A stretch of DNA of 64,000 nucleotides, from assembly GCF_000400465.1 (NCBI RefSeq), contig NW_008806276.1:186001-250000 (forward strand), in the 5' to 3' direction. The translations under genes were made by a program, and so were the position numbers. Origin of the DNA: Wallemia ichthyophaga EXF-994. Its lineage: Eukaryota; Basidiomycota; Wallemiomycetes; Wallemiales; Wallemiaceae. Position 1 is the stretch's first letter. The number at the start of each line of letters is the position of its first letter. The notes under the pieces were generated by a model. It was not told the origin of the DNA, made no database searches, and saw only the letters and a program-made list of their open reading frames with translations. Below, piece after piece: positions 9,763-20,922 of this stretch.

Positions 9763-10325
9763 GCTGCCGATGCTTGATGTTCTTTCGAAGCTGTTGTGCT
9801 TTTCGTCGCTCACTAAGGCAGAGTTAGATCAGTGCATCAAGTTTGACTGGCTGAGGAGTGGCTGGCAATCTTATCTTAACAAGAGAAAGACAAGGCACTA
9901 GACACTCATAGCAATGTCTTTTGGTTATACTCACTTTTATGTGATTGTTAAAGATGAAGAAGACGGATTGAGGGAAATATAAAGGCGCGTTATCAGGTGC
10001 AAGGTGGGGAGAAAATTCTCAAAATTTAAGCGAGGATCACTTGCGAGCTGACGTTGTTCCTAGTTTCAGCTCGGGTTTAATGAGCCACTAAGATTATTGC
10101 AAGAAGTAACGCGCTAGATAGTTTGAATATTTCTATCGATTTTCGTCTCCGCTTTTGGTTGTACACAATTCTGCAATTGTCTCAAAGCGGCTACAATCCC
10201 GATTAGGGAGGAATAAAGGGTGATAGGTGTGACAAGGATATTAATAGTGTTTTGTTTTCATAATTGTAGTACAAAATTGTAAAAACCTTACATTTCAGAC
10301 TTGCTCCTCCTTGCTTATTTCGAAG
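9763..10325. promoter_or_regulatory. Divergent promoter region of permease and DBR1
   Basis: The permease and DBR1 genes point away from each other across 563 bp. Part of the permease side may be an unannotated 5' exon and intron. AATATAAAGG near 9976 reads as a TATA-like element in either direction. Nothing else was recognised. Confidence 0.35.
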
Positions 10326-12203
10326 ATGCTGCGAGTGAGTTACCGGTTCGCGGGGAGATTCCAAAACTTAGATAATTACAAGGTTGCTGTAGAAGGCTGT
10401 GCCCATGGTCTGTATCTCAGACTGTAGTCTCTGTCTCCCCCTCATACGCACCACAGGATCACTCGATATTATTTACCGCGCGATCGCTGAGAATGACAGG
10501 ATTAGCGGACACAAGACACGATTACTCCTCATTTGCGGAGACTTTCAGGTGTGCTATATTAAGCCCGCACATCTGACTTGCATCTGACGCCTCGCTTCTG
10601 CGGTTCAGGCTTTGAGGAATCACTCTGACTTCAACACGCTTGCTGTCCCGCAAAAATACAAGCAGCTGGGTGATTTTTACAATTATTACAGTGGCAAGAA
10701 AACTGCGCCTATCCTGACCATCTGTATCGGTGGAAACCACGAGGCCAGCTCGTACTTCTGGGAGTTGTGAGTTTTCTCGTGGAAGTATTAATTACTCGGA
10801 TTAATGCTCCCAGATACCACGGCGGATGGCTAGCTCCAAATATCTACTATCTAGGTCGCTCTGGCTCTGTAATGGTCGATGGCGTCCGCATTTCTGGCGC
10901 TAGCTGCATCTACAAGCCAAAAGACTTCATAAAGGGTGAATGGATTTTCATTATGACTACACATCTAACAACTCTATAGGATACTTTGAGAAAATCCCTT
11001 ACAACAACTACACCCTGAGATCAACCTATCACATACGTCAGTTTGATGTTTCGAGGTTACTGCATGTGGGTACAGTCAATTTTCTTGCCATACTTCTCAT
11101 CTCAAGACAGCTACCTAAACCAGACATCTTCCTCTCTCACGACTGGCCTCTTTCGATAGAAAGATACGGCGATACGAACGGCCTTATACGTAAAAAGCCT
11201 TTCTTCAAGGATGAGGTGGGTAAATTTTGCTACAGCAGTATCTCCCACTTATTTCGAAATTTCAGATCTCTAAAAATGAGCTCGGTTCACCACCTCTTCT
11301 CACCCTCCTCCAGAATCTCAGACCTAGGCAGTGGTTTTCGGCGCATTTGCACGTATACTTCAAAGCCAAGTGGCTGTCAGTGGCACAAAGTAGCAGCAGC
11401 GGCAAGCGTATATCTTCATCTCCTCACGCAAAGCAACCGTCTAAGCGTCTCAAGATTGTTGAAGACCCAACTGAATCTAATACTAATCCAGATGAGATAG
11501 CAATAGAAGACGATGTTGATGATCGGCCAGCTGAAGGGGCGAATGAATCAAAAGATAGACAGAAACACGACAGCAATCCCGAAGAGATCGCTATAGAAGA
11601 CGAGGAAGGGGATGAAAATGGTATAGAGCAAGTAGACGATATTAGCAGCGCACCTCAACCATCCGATGAAGAGGTCACATATTTCACAGCACTCGACAAG
11701 AGTCTTCCAAATCGCAAATTCTTAGAGGCAGGTATTTGTACAAAGTTTTGCAGTCCTAATTTTAACATATCCATAACAGTTTATCAATATAGAGACAGAC
11801 GACAGAAACGCCAGTCACAGGCCTTTTTTTACATTCGATCCCTATTGGTTAGCTATCACGCGCGCCTACCACCCCTTCATGTCTACACAAGACTCGCAGA
11901 CACTGCCATTAGAGGAGGAAGCCAAGCGCGAGATAGATGTGCAGCTGCAGTGGGCAAAGGAGTATTTGAGCAATGTGGAAGTGGAGAGTGTGCAGCAATT
12001 CGTTAAGACTGCGCCAGGTGATGGTGATAGAGGATTCACATTCAAAGGACAACGTAGGTGTAATTTTTTTAGTACGTATCTCTGACCGGCTACATGCAGC
12101 TCACACATACACTAATCCCCAGACTGAGGCTTTCTGTCAAATGCTAGATATACCGAACTTTGTTAATCCTCAGCCGTGTGAAGGAATGCATCATGACTTA
12201 TAA
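10326..12203 (+). CDS. DBR1: RNA lariat debranching enzyme
   Basis: This nuclear metallophosphoesterase cleaves the 2'-5' bond of intron lariats. Ten exons were rebuilt: 10326-10334, 10383-10407, 10457-10548, 10609-10766, 10814-10935, 10980-11065, 11111-11215, 11266-11727, 11780-12053 and 12100-12203 (478 aa). The spliced chain carries [49 protein letters not shown] and SAHLHVYF, the metal-binding blocks of Dbr1, and ends with the family motif [17 protein letters not shown]. The first exon has only 9 nt. The eighth intron must begin with GC (GAG|GCAGGT) to keep the frame, giving a GC-AG intron. An acidic Ser/Asp/Glu-rich linker separates the catalytic and C-terminal domains. Confidence 0.93.
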
Positions 12204-12594
12204 TGCAAATGCGACAAAGGATAAGATACACAGATGCATTCGAAAGAGTATGATGAAGGACAAGCCGGGCTAGAAGAGCAAAGAACGCAGCCAATAGGAA
12301 ATACAATGTCAGTTGATTAGTATTTATTGTACATAATATGAAGATAATAACATGGTATAAAGCATGCGCTTCTTGAGTGGGTTATTTGCCGGGTGTCTCG
12401 CCGGGTGTCTAAGTGTCAATACGATTCCGAGACAAATTGCCAGAAATGTTAACTTAGTCTCGTAAGTCATTCGAGGCATCGGATAAATTCTTAGGCCATC
12501 AGGATACGTTAATAATTGATTGGCGCCTACCTCTTTTGTCTCAGCGTCTGAGTCGTCGACGTCATGCAATGTTTTATGACGCACAAGAATGAAT
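12204..12594. other. Intergenic 3' flank of DBR1, one doubtful ORF
   Basis: The only open frame (minus strand 12324-12641, 105 codons) runs into the duplicated tRNA unit. It has one hydrophobic stretch and resembles no family I know. I treat it as non-coding. Confidence 0.35.
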
Positions 12595-12855
12595 AGACAC
12601 ATGATTTCATTAGTAGGACTGAGGGGATAAACGTAAAGCAATAAGAAAAAGATTCAGCGAGTTATTCAACAAAGGAAAAATATCATAAGAAACACCAAAA
12701 AAGATTGGTTGTAGATTACCACTACTTCAGACGGGGCTCGAACCCGCAACCTTTGGATGGCTAGTTCAACTCGGTTTGAACCCTTCGATGATACTAGAAG
12801 TCCAATACTCTACCATTGAGCCACTGAAGCGCCCGTTGCGCTAATCGGTTGTTGA
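12595..12855 (-). repeat. Inverted duplication, copy A (contains tRNA-Arg)
   Basis: This 261-bp block is nearly identical, in opposite orientation, to 26114-26375. It spans the tRNA-Arg(UCU) gene, its T-run terminator, and about 120 bp of 3' flank ending at GAAATCATGTGTCT. Differences are few (for example TTATTGCTTTACG against TTCATTACTTTAGG). Similarity stops abruptly at both ends. Confidence 0.85.
12723..12830 (-). tRNA. tRNA-Arg(UCU) with 36-nt intron, copy A
   Basis: The minus strand reads acceptor GCTTCAG/CTGAAGT, D-arm GCTC-AATGGTA-GAGT, anticodon stem TTGGA/TCCAA, loop CTTCTA with anticodon TCT, and T-arm GCGGG-TTCGAGC-CCCGT. The intron (12759-12794) follows position 37. It is the same length and sequence as the copy at 26139-26246. 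The overall form resembles eukaryotic tRNA-Arg(UCU), which often carries an intron. A T6 terminator follows. Confidence 0.92.
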
Positions 12856-13703
12856 CACTCACGAATTTTGTTACAAAATATTTCAAACATACACAAAACC
12901 TGAAATGCAGAAACATCATCATCTTTTTTTGAAGCATTTATGGACAAATTTGGTGTTTTACACGCTTTAAAATCTAGTTATTGCGTGGTGACAGTGCTAA
13001 CACCTATTATAATGCAAAACCAAAACATATCAGCGAGAGAAGTGGGAATAAGAAACGCATCTCAAATCAATTTAAATTAATCAACTGACTAATCATTTAT
13101 TGGTGAAAGTGATAGTATCTTCACAGCTATTAGCGCTTCGAGGAGCACCTAAAATGCGTTCAAAAATACATCGCCAAGTAAAGCAAGCTCGGAAATTGTG
13201 CAAAATAACAATTGATTGTTTACTATGTCTACCGAGCTCTATCGCTTTGATTGGAATTTAGGTATGCTACAGGGATTAATGAAAAGAGTTCGCTAGAGTG
13301 CTGGAAAACTCACAGGAACTCTGTATCTATTCAGCGGCTCTGATTTCCAGGATATACCTTTTTCAACTCTTGTCATCTTGCAATCATTATCGGGAATAAA
13401 GTAAAATGGAGGGATCACTAGCAATTTTGCTAACGATAGTAGTGGTGATAACGTGAATCTAACTTCTTGCATAACTTAATTCTAACGTATTTGAAACAAG
13501 TCTGATGACGTTTGTATTCTGCGCTCTTTCTTCGTGCTTGGGGGATGGGGTACGGGCAGCTTTCACAGACACAACGCACAACAGATCAGCATATGCATAT
13601 AAGCGTGGGATTGGTCGACGCGTCAATGAATTGGAGGAAATGGAGATGGAGAGCTGGGGAAGGTGAACCCAAGAATTATATGTGCAGAATTTAAACGCTA
13701 TAA
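12856..13703. other. Intergenic, about 850 bp, no gene seen
   Basis: AT-rich sequence between the tRNA-Arg and the 3' end of the acyl-CoA dehydrogenase gene. Short overlapping frames at 13459-13707 show no motif. Nothing further is recognised. Confidence 0.4.
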
Positions 13704-15114
13704 TCATACAAAAGCTTGAATGCCAGTTGTAGCTTTGCCAAGAATCAACGCGTGGCTATTTTAGTTGTAAATTCAGTGATACCCTAATAAATAGAACTTA
13801 TAACTCACATATCGTGTGTACCTTCGTACGTGTTTGTGACGTGCAGGTTGTTAGCAATCCGACCGACATGATACTCGTCGGCCACACCATTACCGCCAAA
13901 TATATCCATAAGCGTGCGCGTATGTTGCAAAGCCATACCGCAATTGTTGCGCTTCACGAGTGAGATCATCTCTGGGCTGTAGGTATTTGCATCCATCAGT
14001 CTTCCAACTTGCAAAGACGCGAGAAGACCCAGCGGAACTTGAGTAACTGCGTCAGCCAGTTTCTTTTGGACGAGTTGAAAAGACGCTAATGGACGATTGA
14101 ACTGCTTTCTATCGAGGGCATATTCTCTGGATTGAGCAATAACATCTTCCAATGCACCCATCACACCCCACGAGATACCGTAACGCGCTTGGTTGAGACA
14201 GCTGAATGGTCCTTTGAGACCAGAAACATTGGGCAAAATGTGTTCTGAGGACACATGTACATCATCCATATATATCGATCCTGTAAGCGAAGCTCTTAAG
14301 CCCATCTTATTCTTGATTGCAGGCGCCGTCAAACCGTCCATACCCTTCTCAAGGATAAAGCCTCTAATTTTGCCATCCCATTTACATTTCGCCCATATCA
14401 TAAACACGTCGCTAATTGGAGAGTTGGTTATCCACGTTTTGGAGCCGTTGAGTTTGTATCCATGGGGTGTTTCTTCAGCTATCGTCTCCATTCCGTTTGG
14501 ATCGCTTCCATGTTGTGGCTCTGTCAGTCCGAAACAACCTACTAGATCGCCGGATGCTAGTCCTGGAATATATTTCTCGCGTTGCGCTTCGCTACCGAAA
14601 GCGTGGATTGGATACATTGTTAAGCTCGATTGAACCGACATTGCCTGTGTGGGTAGTGTGAGAGGGTGATTTTGAACAAAGTGAGTGACAAACCGATCTA
14701 TATCCACTATCGACTCTCTCAACCTCCCTCGTGATCAAGCCGTATGCCACTTTAGAGACACCGGCACAGCCGTAACCGTCGAGAGTGGCGCCAAGGAAAC
14801 CTAACTGACCCATTTCTTTGAGTATCTGACGATCAAAGTGTTCATGTCGTGAAGCTTCGAGGATTCTAGGCGAGAGTTGTTCTTGTGCGTAGACTTTCAC
14901 GCTTTCTCTGTAGCACGTGTGAGCAGAATGCTGTGCAATCCAGCAGCACTCACTCAATTGCCAGTTCGTCTTCAGTTAGTAGCGTGTCGAGCTTGAGTGG
15001 GTCTCGGAAATCGAAATTGATGAATTTAGAAGAGGGGATGATAGTGCTAGTCGCAGAGGAATCAACTGGAGGTCTCTGCGTCGTTATAAATCTTCTGCCC
15101 AAATTTCTTAGCAT
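13704..15114 (-). CDS. Glutaryl-CoA dehydrogenase, mitochondrial
   Basis: This FAD enzyme of the acyl-CoA dehydrogenase family oxidises and decarboxylates glutaryl-CoA to crotonyl-CoA in Lys/Trp breakdown. Minus-strand exons are 15114-14954, 14907-14694, 14644-13809 and 13755-13704 (420 aa). The N-terminus [16 protein letters not shown] is a likely mitochondrial presequence. Family blocks include [68 protein letters not shown] and [13 protein letters not shown]. The catalytic Glu lies in NTYEGTHD, which is completed by the last small exon ([17 protein letters not shown]). [12 protein letters not shown] is typical of glutaryl-CoA dehydrogenase rather than chain-length acyl-CoA dehydrogenases. 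Confidence 0.92.
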
Positions 15115-15446
15115 CGCAGTGATTGAATGGTTAAAACGGGGTTGATGATAGCATCATAGCAGTTTGTCACATGGCTTCGGGTGTGCGATATTCACGGAGC
15201 ACGCTGATTATAGTTGTACTCCAAATTTAGCTCTGATCAAGCTAGCTCACATCAATGGCTTATGACTTAGATTTCAAAGTACATTGATTGGCAACGAAAA
15301 TTCAAAGATTTTAAAATTAATACAATAAGCCTCTTAATCTCCAGCTCTTGAATATCACACTGCTGGAAGAAAATTTCGTCTGCTCCCAAGAAGATTTTTG
15401 GCGTCTTCAGCTTGTTCTCCATCCATCAAACGCATATCAAAATAAA
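15115..15446. promoter_or_regulatory. Divergent promoter region, GCDH and TCTP
   Basis: 332 bp separate the start codons of two divergent genes. AT-rich; no named element recognised. Confidence 0.35.
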
Positions 15447-16180
15447 ATGAAGGTGAGCTAAAATATTGTCGGAGCTGATGGGATAATGTACATCACCCAC
15501 GCATTCTTCGATTTCCCCCTAAAGAACAACGCTGATGCTGTTATCATAGGTTTTCACAGTGAGTTTACTTTTGCTCAAAAGTAGTACTCCGCTTTAACAT
15601 TAATCCAGGACGTTGTCTCCGGTGATGAGCTTGCTTCAGACGCATACCCAATGAAGGAGGAAGGCCCATTCTTGACTATCGATTGCGAAGTGAGTCGATC
15701 CATCCACGTTCCATTAGCATCCGAGCTCAACGATATATTCTAGGTAATCACCGTCGGCGGTGAAGGCGCTGATATCGGTGGTGACGAAGGCGGTGTAGAC
15801 GATTCTAAGGAGCAAAAGATCAACTTGGTTCACTCTTTCGGTTTGAAACAAACTCAATTCGACAAGAAGTCATACACCGTTCACTTGAAGGTATTTTGAG
15901 ATATTTAAAAACAAAGGCATAGCTGATTGAAAATTTGCAGGACTACATGAAGAACGTCGTTGATCACTTGAAGGCCAACAACCCAGAGCGTGTTGATGGC
16001 TTCAAGGCTGAAGCTCAAGCTGGCTTGAAGGAACTCTTGTCCAAGTTTGGTGACCTCGAATTCTTCATGGGAGAGTCATTGTCTACAGATGGTCAAGTCG
16101 CTCTCCTTAACTACCGTGAAGACGGTATTACTCCTTACTTCACCTTGTGGAAGGACGGTCTCAAGGGACAAAAGATCTAG
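15447..16180 (+). CDS. TMA19: Translationally controlled tumour protein (TCTP)
   Basis: This conserved cytosolic protein associates with ribosomes and microtubules and is called Tma19 in yeast. Five exons (15447-15452, 15550-15558, 15609-15689, 15744-15890, 15941-16180) give 160 aa, just short of the usual 167-172. Two tiny leading exons of 6 and 9 nt encode MKVFT. Signature blocks are DVVSGDELASDAYP near the start and FGDLEFFMGESLSTDGQVAL with REDGITPYFTLWKDGLK at the end. The flexible acidic loop (GADIGGDEGGVDDSKE) is present. Gly/Lys codons ending in T/C and G are strongly preferred, suggesting high expression, as is usual for this gene. Confidence 0.93.
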
Positions 16181-16228
16181 AGTCCTTACTCGTATCATCT
16201 TTTCATCTTTATTCATATAAAAGTAAAT

Positions 16229-16372
16229 TCATACATCAATTTTCTTGGGTCTTGCGAGATTTCCCTTTGTGTGTGTCTGCTTGATTCTGTTGATGATTGC
16301 AACTCTTTTGAGATTTTGGTTGACAGTTTTCTTGCTGCTGCTATTGTTGTGTGAGGTGTCTGAGACTGACAT
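16229..16372 (-). CDS. Possible 47-residue basic microprotein
   Basis: An ATG-started frame of 48 codons on the minus strand lies in the convergent 3' flank of TCTP. The product is Ser/Asn-rich at the start (MSVSDTSHNNSSSKK) and basic afterwards (QNLKRVAIINRIKQTHTKGN). I recognise no family. It could equally be a chance frame in the TCTP 3' UTR. Confidence 0.25.
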   Translation of the reverse strand: MSVSDTSHNNSSSKKTVNQNLKRVAIINRIKQTHTKGNLARPKKIDV

Positions 16373-16868
16373 CGCAATCGTTCGTTGTGAATCGCGCTGT
16401 GAAGTAGTGAAGAATTGGTAAATATATAAATTATTGATTTAAGTTCTGTTGAGCCCTCATTGATGTACTACATAAGAACATTGAAAATTTTAGGCAAACA
16501 AGTTGCTAAAAGGAGATTCTTGTGTGAGATATTAGATAAGATCCTTAGAAGCATTGTTACAGTGTTTTATACGTTCGAAACCTTCAATTCGTAGGTCAAC
16601 TATGAATGTTTCGATAATATTACTGTGTTATGTAGAATGGAATGTATAGCGCATTCCTATGAGTGAAATCATTTAATGGAATATCCGTTGAAGAATGCCT
16701 ATGTCCATTGTTATCGCTGGGGATTGAGCAGATTAGAAGCTTAGGAGACATCCAGAGGCGAATATGCACTCACAACTACTCTCAGCCTCCCAATATAATT
16801 ATCTCCTCGCTCTCTCAAACACTTCAAAATTCTCTGTCTTCCTCCTTCACCTACCAGCAACACCGAAA
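16373..16868. other. Intergenic, upstream region of UTP15
   Basis: AT-rich over the first 300 bp, then a pyrimidine-rich stretch (CTCCTCGCTCTCTC and similar) just before the UTP15 start, as expected for a leader. No other element seen. Confidence 0.35.
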
Positions 16869-18457
16869 ATGGACTACAGGAAGACGCTGCCGTTGCCGCA
16901 AACGTTTTCCCATAAAATAGGCTACTCCCAAGATTCAAAATATTTTAAAAGCTTCAAGTCAACTTTCGTCAAGGAGTTTGCGCCTATAACCAGCGTGAGC
17001 TTCTCACCAAGCACGCCGCATAGATTTGCAGTGACATCTGCCACCCGAGTACAGATATATACGCCTAGATCGCAGTCGGTGGTGAAGACGATCAGCAGAT
17101 TCAAGGATGTTGCCAGGTCTGGTCAGATCCGTGGTGATGGTCGATTGGTTATAGCGGGCGACGATTCTGGTTTGGTGCAGGTGCGAGAAGATTGCGCGTA
17201 TTAATTACTCAGCTAATGCTCTACTTGCAGGTATTCGATATAAACTCCCGCGCTATCCTTCGTACATTCGACGACCACAAGCAGCCCGTCCATGTTACAG
17301 CTTTCCATCCTACAGAACAAACCAAAGTTCTTTCAGCTAGCGATGACTGTAGCGTGATACTACACGATATACCAACTCAGACTGCGCTTCATAAATTTGA
17401 CGAGCATTCTGATTACGTTAGGACAGCCAATTTCTCACCTTCTTCTCCTTATCTACTTGTTTCAGGATCTTACGATCACACGGTCAAACTTTGGGACACA
17501 AGAATGCAGCAGTCGGCCATGACCATGTCGACTGGTGGCTTACCAGTCGAATCCACATGTTACTTACCTGGCGCAGAGTCCATTGCGTCTAGCTCCGGTC
17601 CTATTGTGCGTATCTGGGATATCATGGCAGGTGGCAGATGCAGGAAAGCGTTCAGTAATCACCAGAAGGCTGTCACATCGCTATGTGTTGATGGTGATGA
17701 GAAGCGTTTGCTGACTGGTAGCTTAGACCAGATGGTGAAAGTGTACGATTTGGAGAGTCTCAACGTTACGCATACGATGCGTTTCCCTGCTCCTGTATTG
17801 TCAATAGCTATGTCGCCGGATAACATTAATCTCGCAGCTGGATTGTCGGACGGTACGCTTGCTATTCGTAGACGTCAAGCTAAGGGTGTAGAAGTCGCTG
17901 AAAAGATTGCTGAGAAGGAGGCTATGAAATCTGGTTTGTATGAGTACATGCAGGAAGCGCAAACTGTAAAACCCGTAACGCAAACCAGCGTCAAATCAGA
18001 GGGTAATCTTGCACACGACGAGTTTAAGATAGAACCAATTAGAAGATTAAAATTGAAAGAGTTTGACAAATATCTCAAGAAGTTCCAATATTCTGAAGCT
18101 TTAGATGTGACGCTAGCGAAGAAAGCTGCGCCTACAACCTTATTTGCGTTGTTACTCGAGTTGATCAATAGGAATGGATTGAAACAGGCTGTATCTGGAC
18201 GCGACGATATTGGTCTTGAGCCACTTGTTTCTACACTAGTTAAATGGATAGTCGATCCACGGTTCACTGATATAGCTGTAGTTGTCGCATCTACTATTAT
18301 AGACATATATGGAGACGTAGCTGGACAATCTGAGCTTATTGACAATCTTCTCAACAAACTGCGCAAGAAGGTTGACGACGAAATCAACGTACAGACGGAT
18401 TTCATGAATGCTAGAGGTGCTTTGGATATGATATTTGCACAATCAACACTTAGATAG
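16869..18457 (+). CDS. UTP15: U3 snoRNP / t-UTP component Utp15 (WD40)
   Basis: This nucleolar WD40 protein of the t-UTP subcomplex promotes rDNA transcription and 18S rRNA maturation in the small-subunit processome. Two exons (16869-17180, 17231-18457) give 512 aa, about the length of yeast Utp15. WD repeats are visible from residue 60 to about 310, for example VSGSYDHTVKLWDTR, GPIVRIWDIMAGG and LTGSLDQMVKVYDLE. The C-terminal UTP15 domain starts at IRRLKLKEFDKYLKKFQYSEALD and continues with LINRNGLKQAVSGRD and IDIYGDVAGQSELIDNLL. The ATG at 16869 gives the typical N-terminus with FKSTFVKEFAPITSVSFSPS. Confidence 0.93.
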
Positions 18458-18497
18458 ATTTGATCATAATTTATTGTAATTTATATATACAAACACT

Positions 18498-20340
18498 TTA
18501 CAAACTACTCACATATTCGATGAGATGTTCCACAATTTCACGTTGTGTGGGTGATCCATCGTTATTTGAAGGTTGTTCGCCCATGTTATCAGCGTACTCA
18601 TGTAGAATAGATGTAACATCCTTGAATGACACTCCGCGACGGTTGAGGAGCAACTCAGTGTGGTCTTTGATTCCGTCGTCTTCCATCACTAGCCAGGCCA
18701 AAACGTAGTCTGATAGCTGCAAGGTAAACAACCCATCTTCCAATCTACCTAGGTAGGCCTCGTCTTCTTCTATATCCATCTGACTATCCTGTTCAATGCG
18801 TACTTTCACTCTACTCGCAGCGTTTTCACGAATCTCCAACAATCTATCAACTTTCTCGTAATCATTCTCGACAAACTTGGTTAACAAACGAACTCTGCCG
18901 AGTGTGTCTGATCCCAAGTTGGAAAATAATGACACTAGTATACCCAAAAGATGTTCTTCCTGTTCTTGTACCGATACAGCTCCAAGTGCGCTCTTCTTAT
19001 GAGGAACTTTATTCATGAATGCACCAAATAAGCTTGTCAGCCCATTGGCTTCGATAAATGCTTCACTATTGAGTGAGCCTTCTGGTCCTGACATGGCATG
19101 ATCTAATGTCTTGATAGCGCGTGACCTTGACATCAACTTCTCCTGTGCTATCAGTACCATCAAGTCGACTCCTTCCGCATCCTTGAACTGAACCTTTGCG
19201 AGTGGTTCGGCCAGCACTGTACAGAGTGCGTTATAAGCGTTCTCCAGAAACTCCAATTCTTCAGCATCTTTGGGGTCTTTTTTCATATAGTGCTGAATTG
19301 TGTTGTGAGTGTTTTTGATGGATATTTTATATTCAACCCACCGACAACGACTGCAGAATACTATCAAGACCATCTTTTTGCTCCAACACGGCCATTCTAT
19401 TCTTAGACGAATCCTGTAGCACGATAGCTAGGATTTCTGACGCGTATTGCTTATTCTGGTCGTACTCTACACGAGTGATGCGCTTGAGCAACCAAGGTAA
19501 TATGTTGGTGGATGAAATCAGCACCTCTGCCAGCTCTGGCCTGAGTGAAATCAAATTCTCAAGTAAAGCGAGAGTATGATAAACACCCTCGACATCGCTA
19601 TCTTGATCCTCGTTCAATCTCTTCAGATTAGATACCAGTAATTCTAATATCTGAAGCTGTAGGATGGTGTCTACGAATGAGTTAAGATGAATTCTACCCT
19701 GATCAACGTCATCTACGGCATCCAAGATATCCTCATCAGTCAACTCCTCTAGCACTTCGACCACATCAAGCGAAATATCTGTATTATCATGAGATAACAA
19801 ACCAACCAGCTGCTCCGTTGCGCCAGTGTTGATAAGCTGTGGATAGGATATAGATGGATTCTGTGCGAAAGTTTTGAGTTGATGTAACGCGCTATCCAGA
19901 TCAGCCTCTGAGTCAATAAATTGATGTGGATCGTCTGGGTATTTACCTCTAAGCTGAGTATTTTTGCTAATGACTCGCTCTAATTGCTGTAGCTGCTTCT
20001 TAATTGACGCTGGTGACAGTGTCAACTCCTCGCCGCCTTTATCGGCTTTATCGAATACGTCGAGTATTGTTGACTGCTCTTCCGTCAATCCGCCACCAAA
20101 GAATCTACCGTCTTCGTCGTCTTCTTCAAATTCGTCGTTGTTAGCATCAATGTACTCGACTGTATCGTCTTCATCTTCATCTGCTATCGTCACAGCTCTA
20201 CCCTTTCCTTTACCGTTGTCTGGTGCTGATTGTGCGTCATCCTGATTTTCCTGAAGCCTGACTTTCTTGATTGCTTCCTCGGATGCTGGCTCGAATCTGC
20301 GTTTATTCTTACCCGAAGGTAGTTGAGGGAGCTTGAACAT
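18498..20340 (-). CDS. CTNNBL1: Beta-catenin-like protein 1 (splicing factor)
   Basis: This armadillo-type protein binds the Prp19/CDC5L splicing complex. Minus-strand exons are 20340-19342 and 19292-18498 (597 aa) with a 49-nt intron. It has a basic N-terminus (SGKNKRRFEPASEEAIKK) like the nuclear signal of CTNNBL1, then an acidic stretch, and from residue 90 the helical core with DEDILDAVDDVDQGR, LAVLLENLISL-like helices, MDIEEDEAYLGRLEDGLFTL and LAWLVMEDDGIKDHTELLLN. The end (REIVEHLIEYVSSL) is typical. Upstream, ATGGAT|GTGAGT..TTACAG suggests an intron in the 5' leader. It is divergent from VMA21 across 117 bp. Confidence 0.9.
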
Positions 20341-20457
20341 TTTAGAGACCTTTAATCAAATCTGTAAGTTACCGGATTCGAACCTAGGGCTCTCTAGAGA
20401 ACTCACATCCATGATGATAGTTTCGATTCAAGATAGCGTTTCTTAATCTCAGACGTC
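20341..20457. promoter_or_regulatory. Shared divergent promoter, CTNNBL1 and VMA21
   Basis: Only 117 bp separate the two start codons, and part of it may be a CTNNBL1 leader intron. Any core promoter must serve both directions. Confidence 0.45.
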
Positions 20458-20792
20458 ATGGCGGGGGCTTCTAATCGCAAATTTCAAGATAAATTGCAAT
20501 CGCAGGCGAAATCAAATGAGGCTGTTACAAGGTCAGTTCTTTTCCTCTACTAACTCCATTCCAGCTCACTCGGATACGTAGATCGTCCATGTCCAAGTTG
20601 ATTGCTTTCTCGCTAGCTTTGGTTTTGCTACCAATATCCGTTTACTTTGTATCGCTGAATAGAATATTCACGGGTAACTCCACATACGCTGCCATTACAG
20701 CTGCAATCACTGCCAACGTCGTCCTAATCTCTTACGTCGCTATGGCCATTTTAGAAGATGACAGCGGCATCAAGCAAAAGAAATCAGAATAG
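20458..20792 (+). CDS. VMA21: V-ATPase assembly factor Vma21
   Basis: This small ER membrane protein assembles the V0 sector of the vacuolar H+-ATPase. Exons 20458-20531 and 20582-20792 give 94 aa. Two membrane segments are visible (LIAFSLALVLLPISVYFVS and ITAAITANVVLISYVAMAIL), separated by a short lumenal loop, and the C-terminus KQKKSE is a dilysine ER-retrieval signal of the KKxx type, as in yeast Vma21. The acceptor CGTAG at 20577-20581 was chosen because only that choice keeps the frame with the downstream membrane segments. Confidence 0.9.
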
Positions 20793-20922
20793 TTCCAACA
20801 TTATGTATTCCTAACTTTTAATTATACATGAAACAAATGAGTGAAAATTCTTAAAAACATTAAAACCATTAAAAACATTAAACGAGTGTCATTAAAGAGC
20901 GCAAATATAATAGCGTTATCTT

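Noticed and set aside
12324..12641. 105-codon minus-strand ORF with one hydrophobic stretch
   Set aside because: It runs into the duplicated tRNA unit, the second copy does not keep it, and no family is recognisable.
20366..20395. B-box-like GGTTCGAATCC upstream of CTNNBL1 (minus strand)
   Set aside because: The flanks do not form a T-stem, acceptor or anticodon stem, and the segment fits a leader intron.
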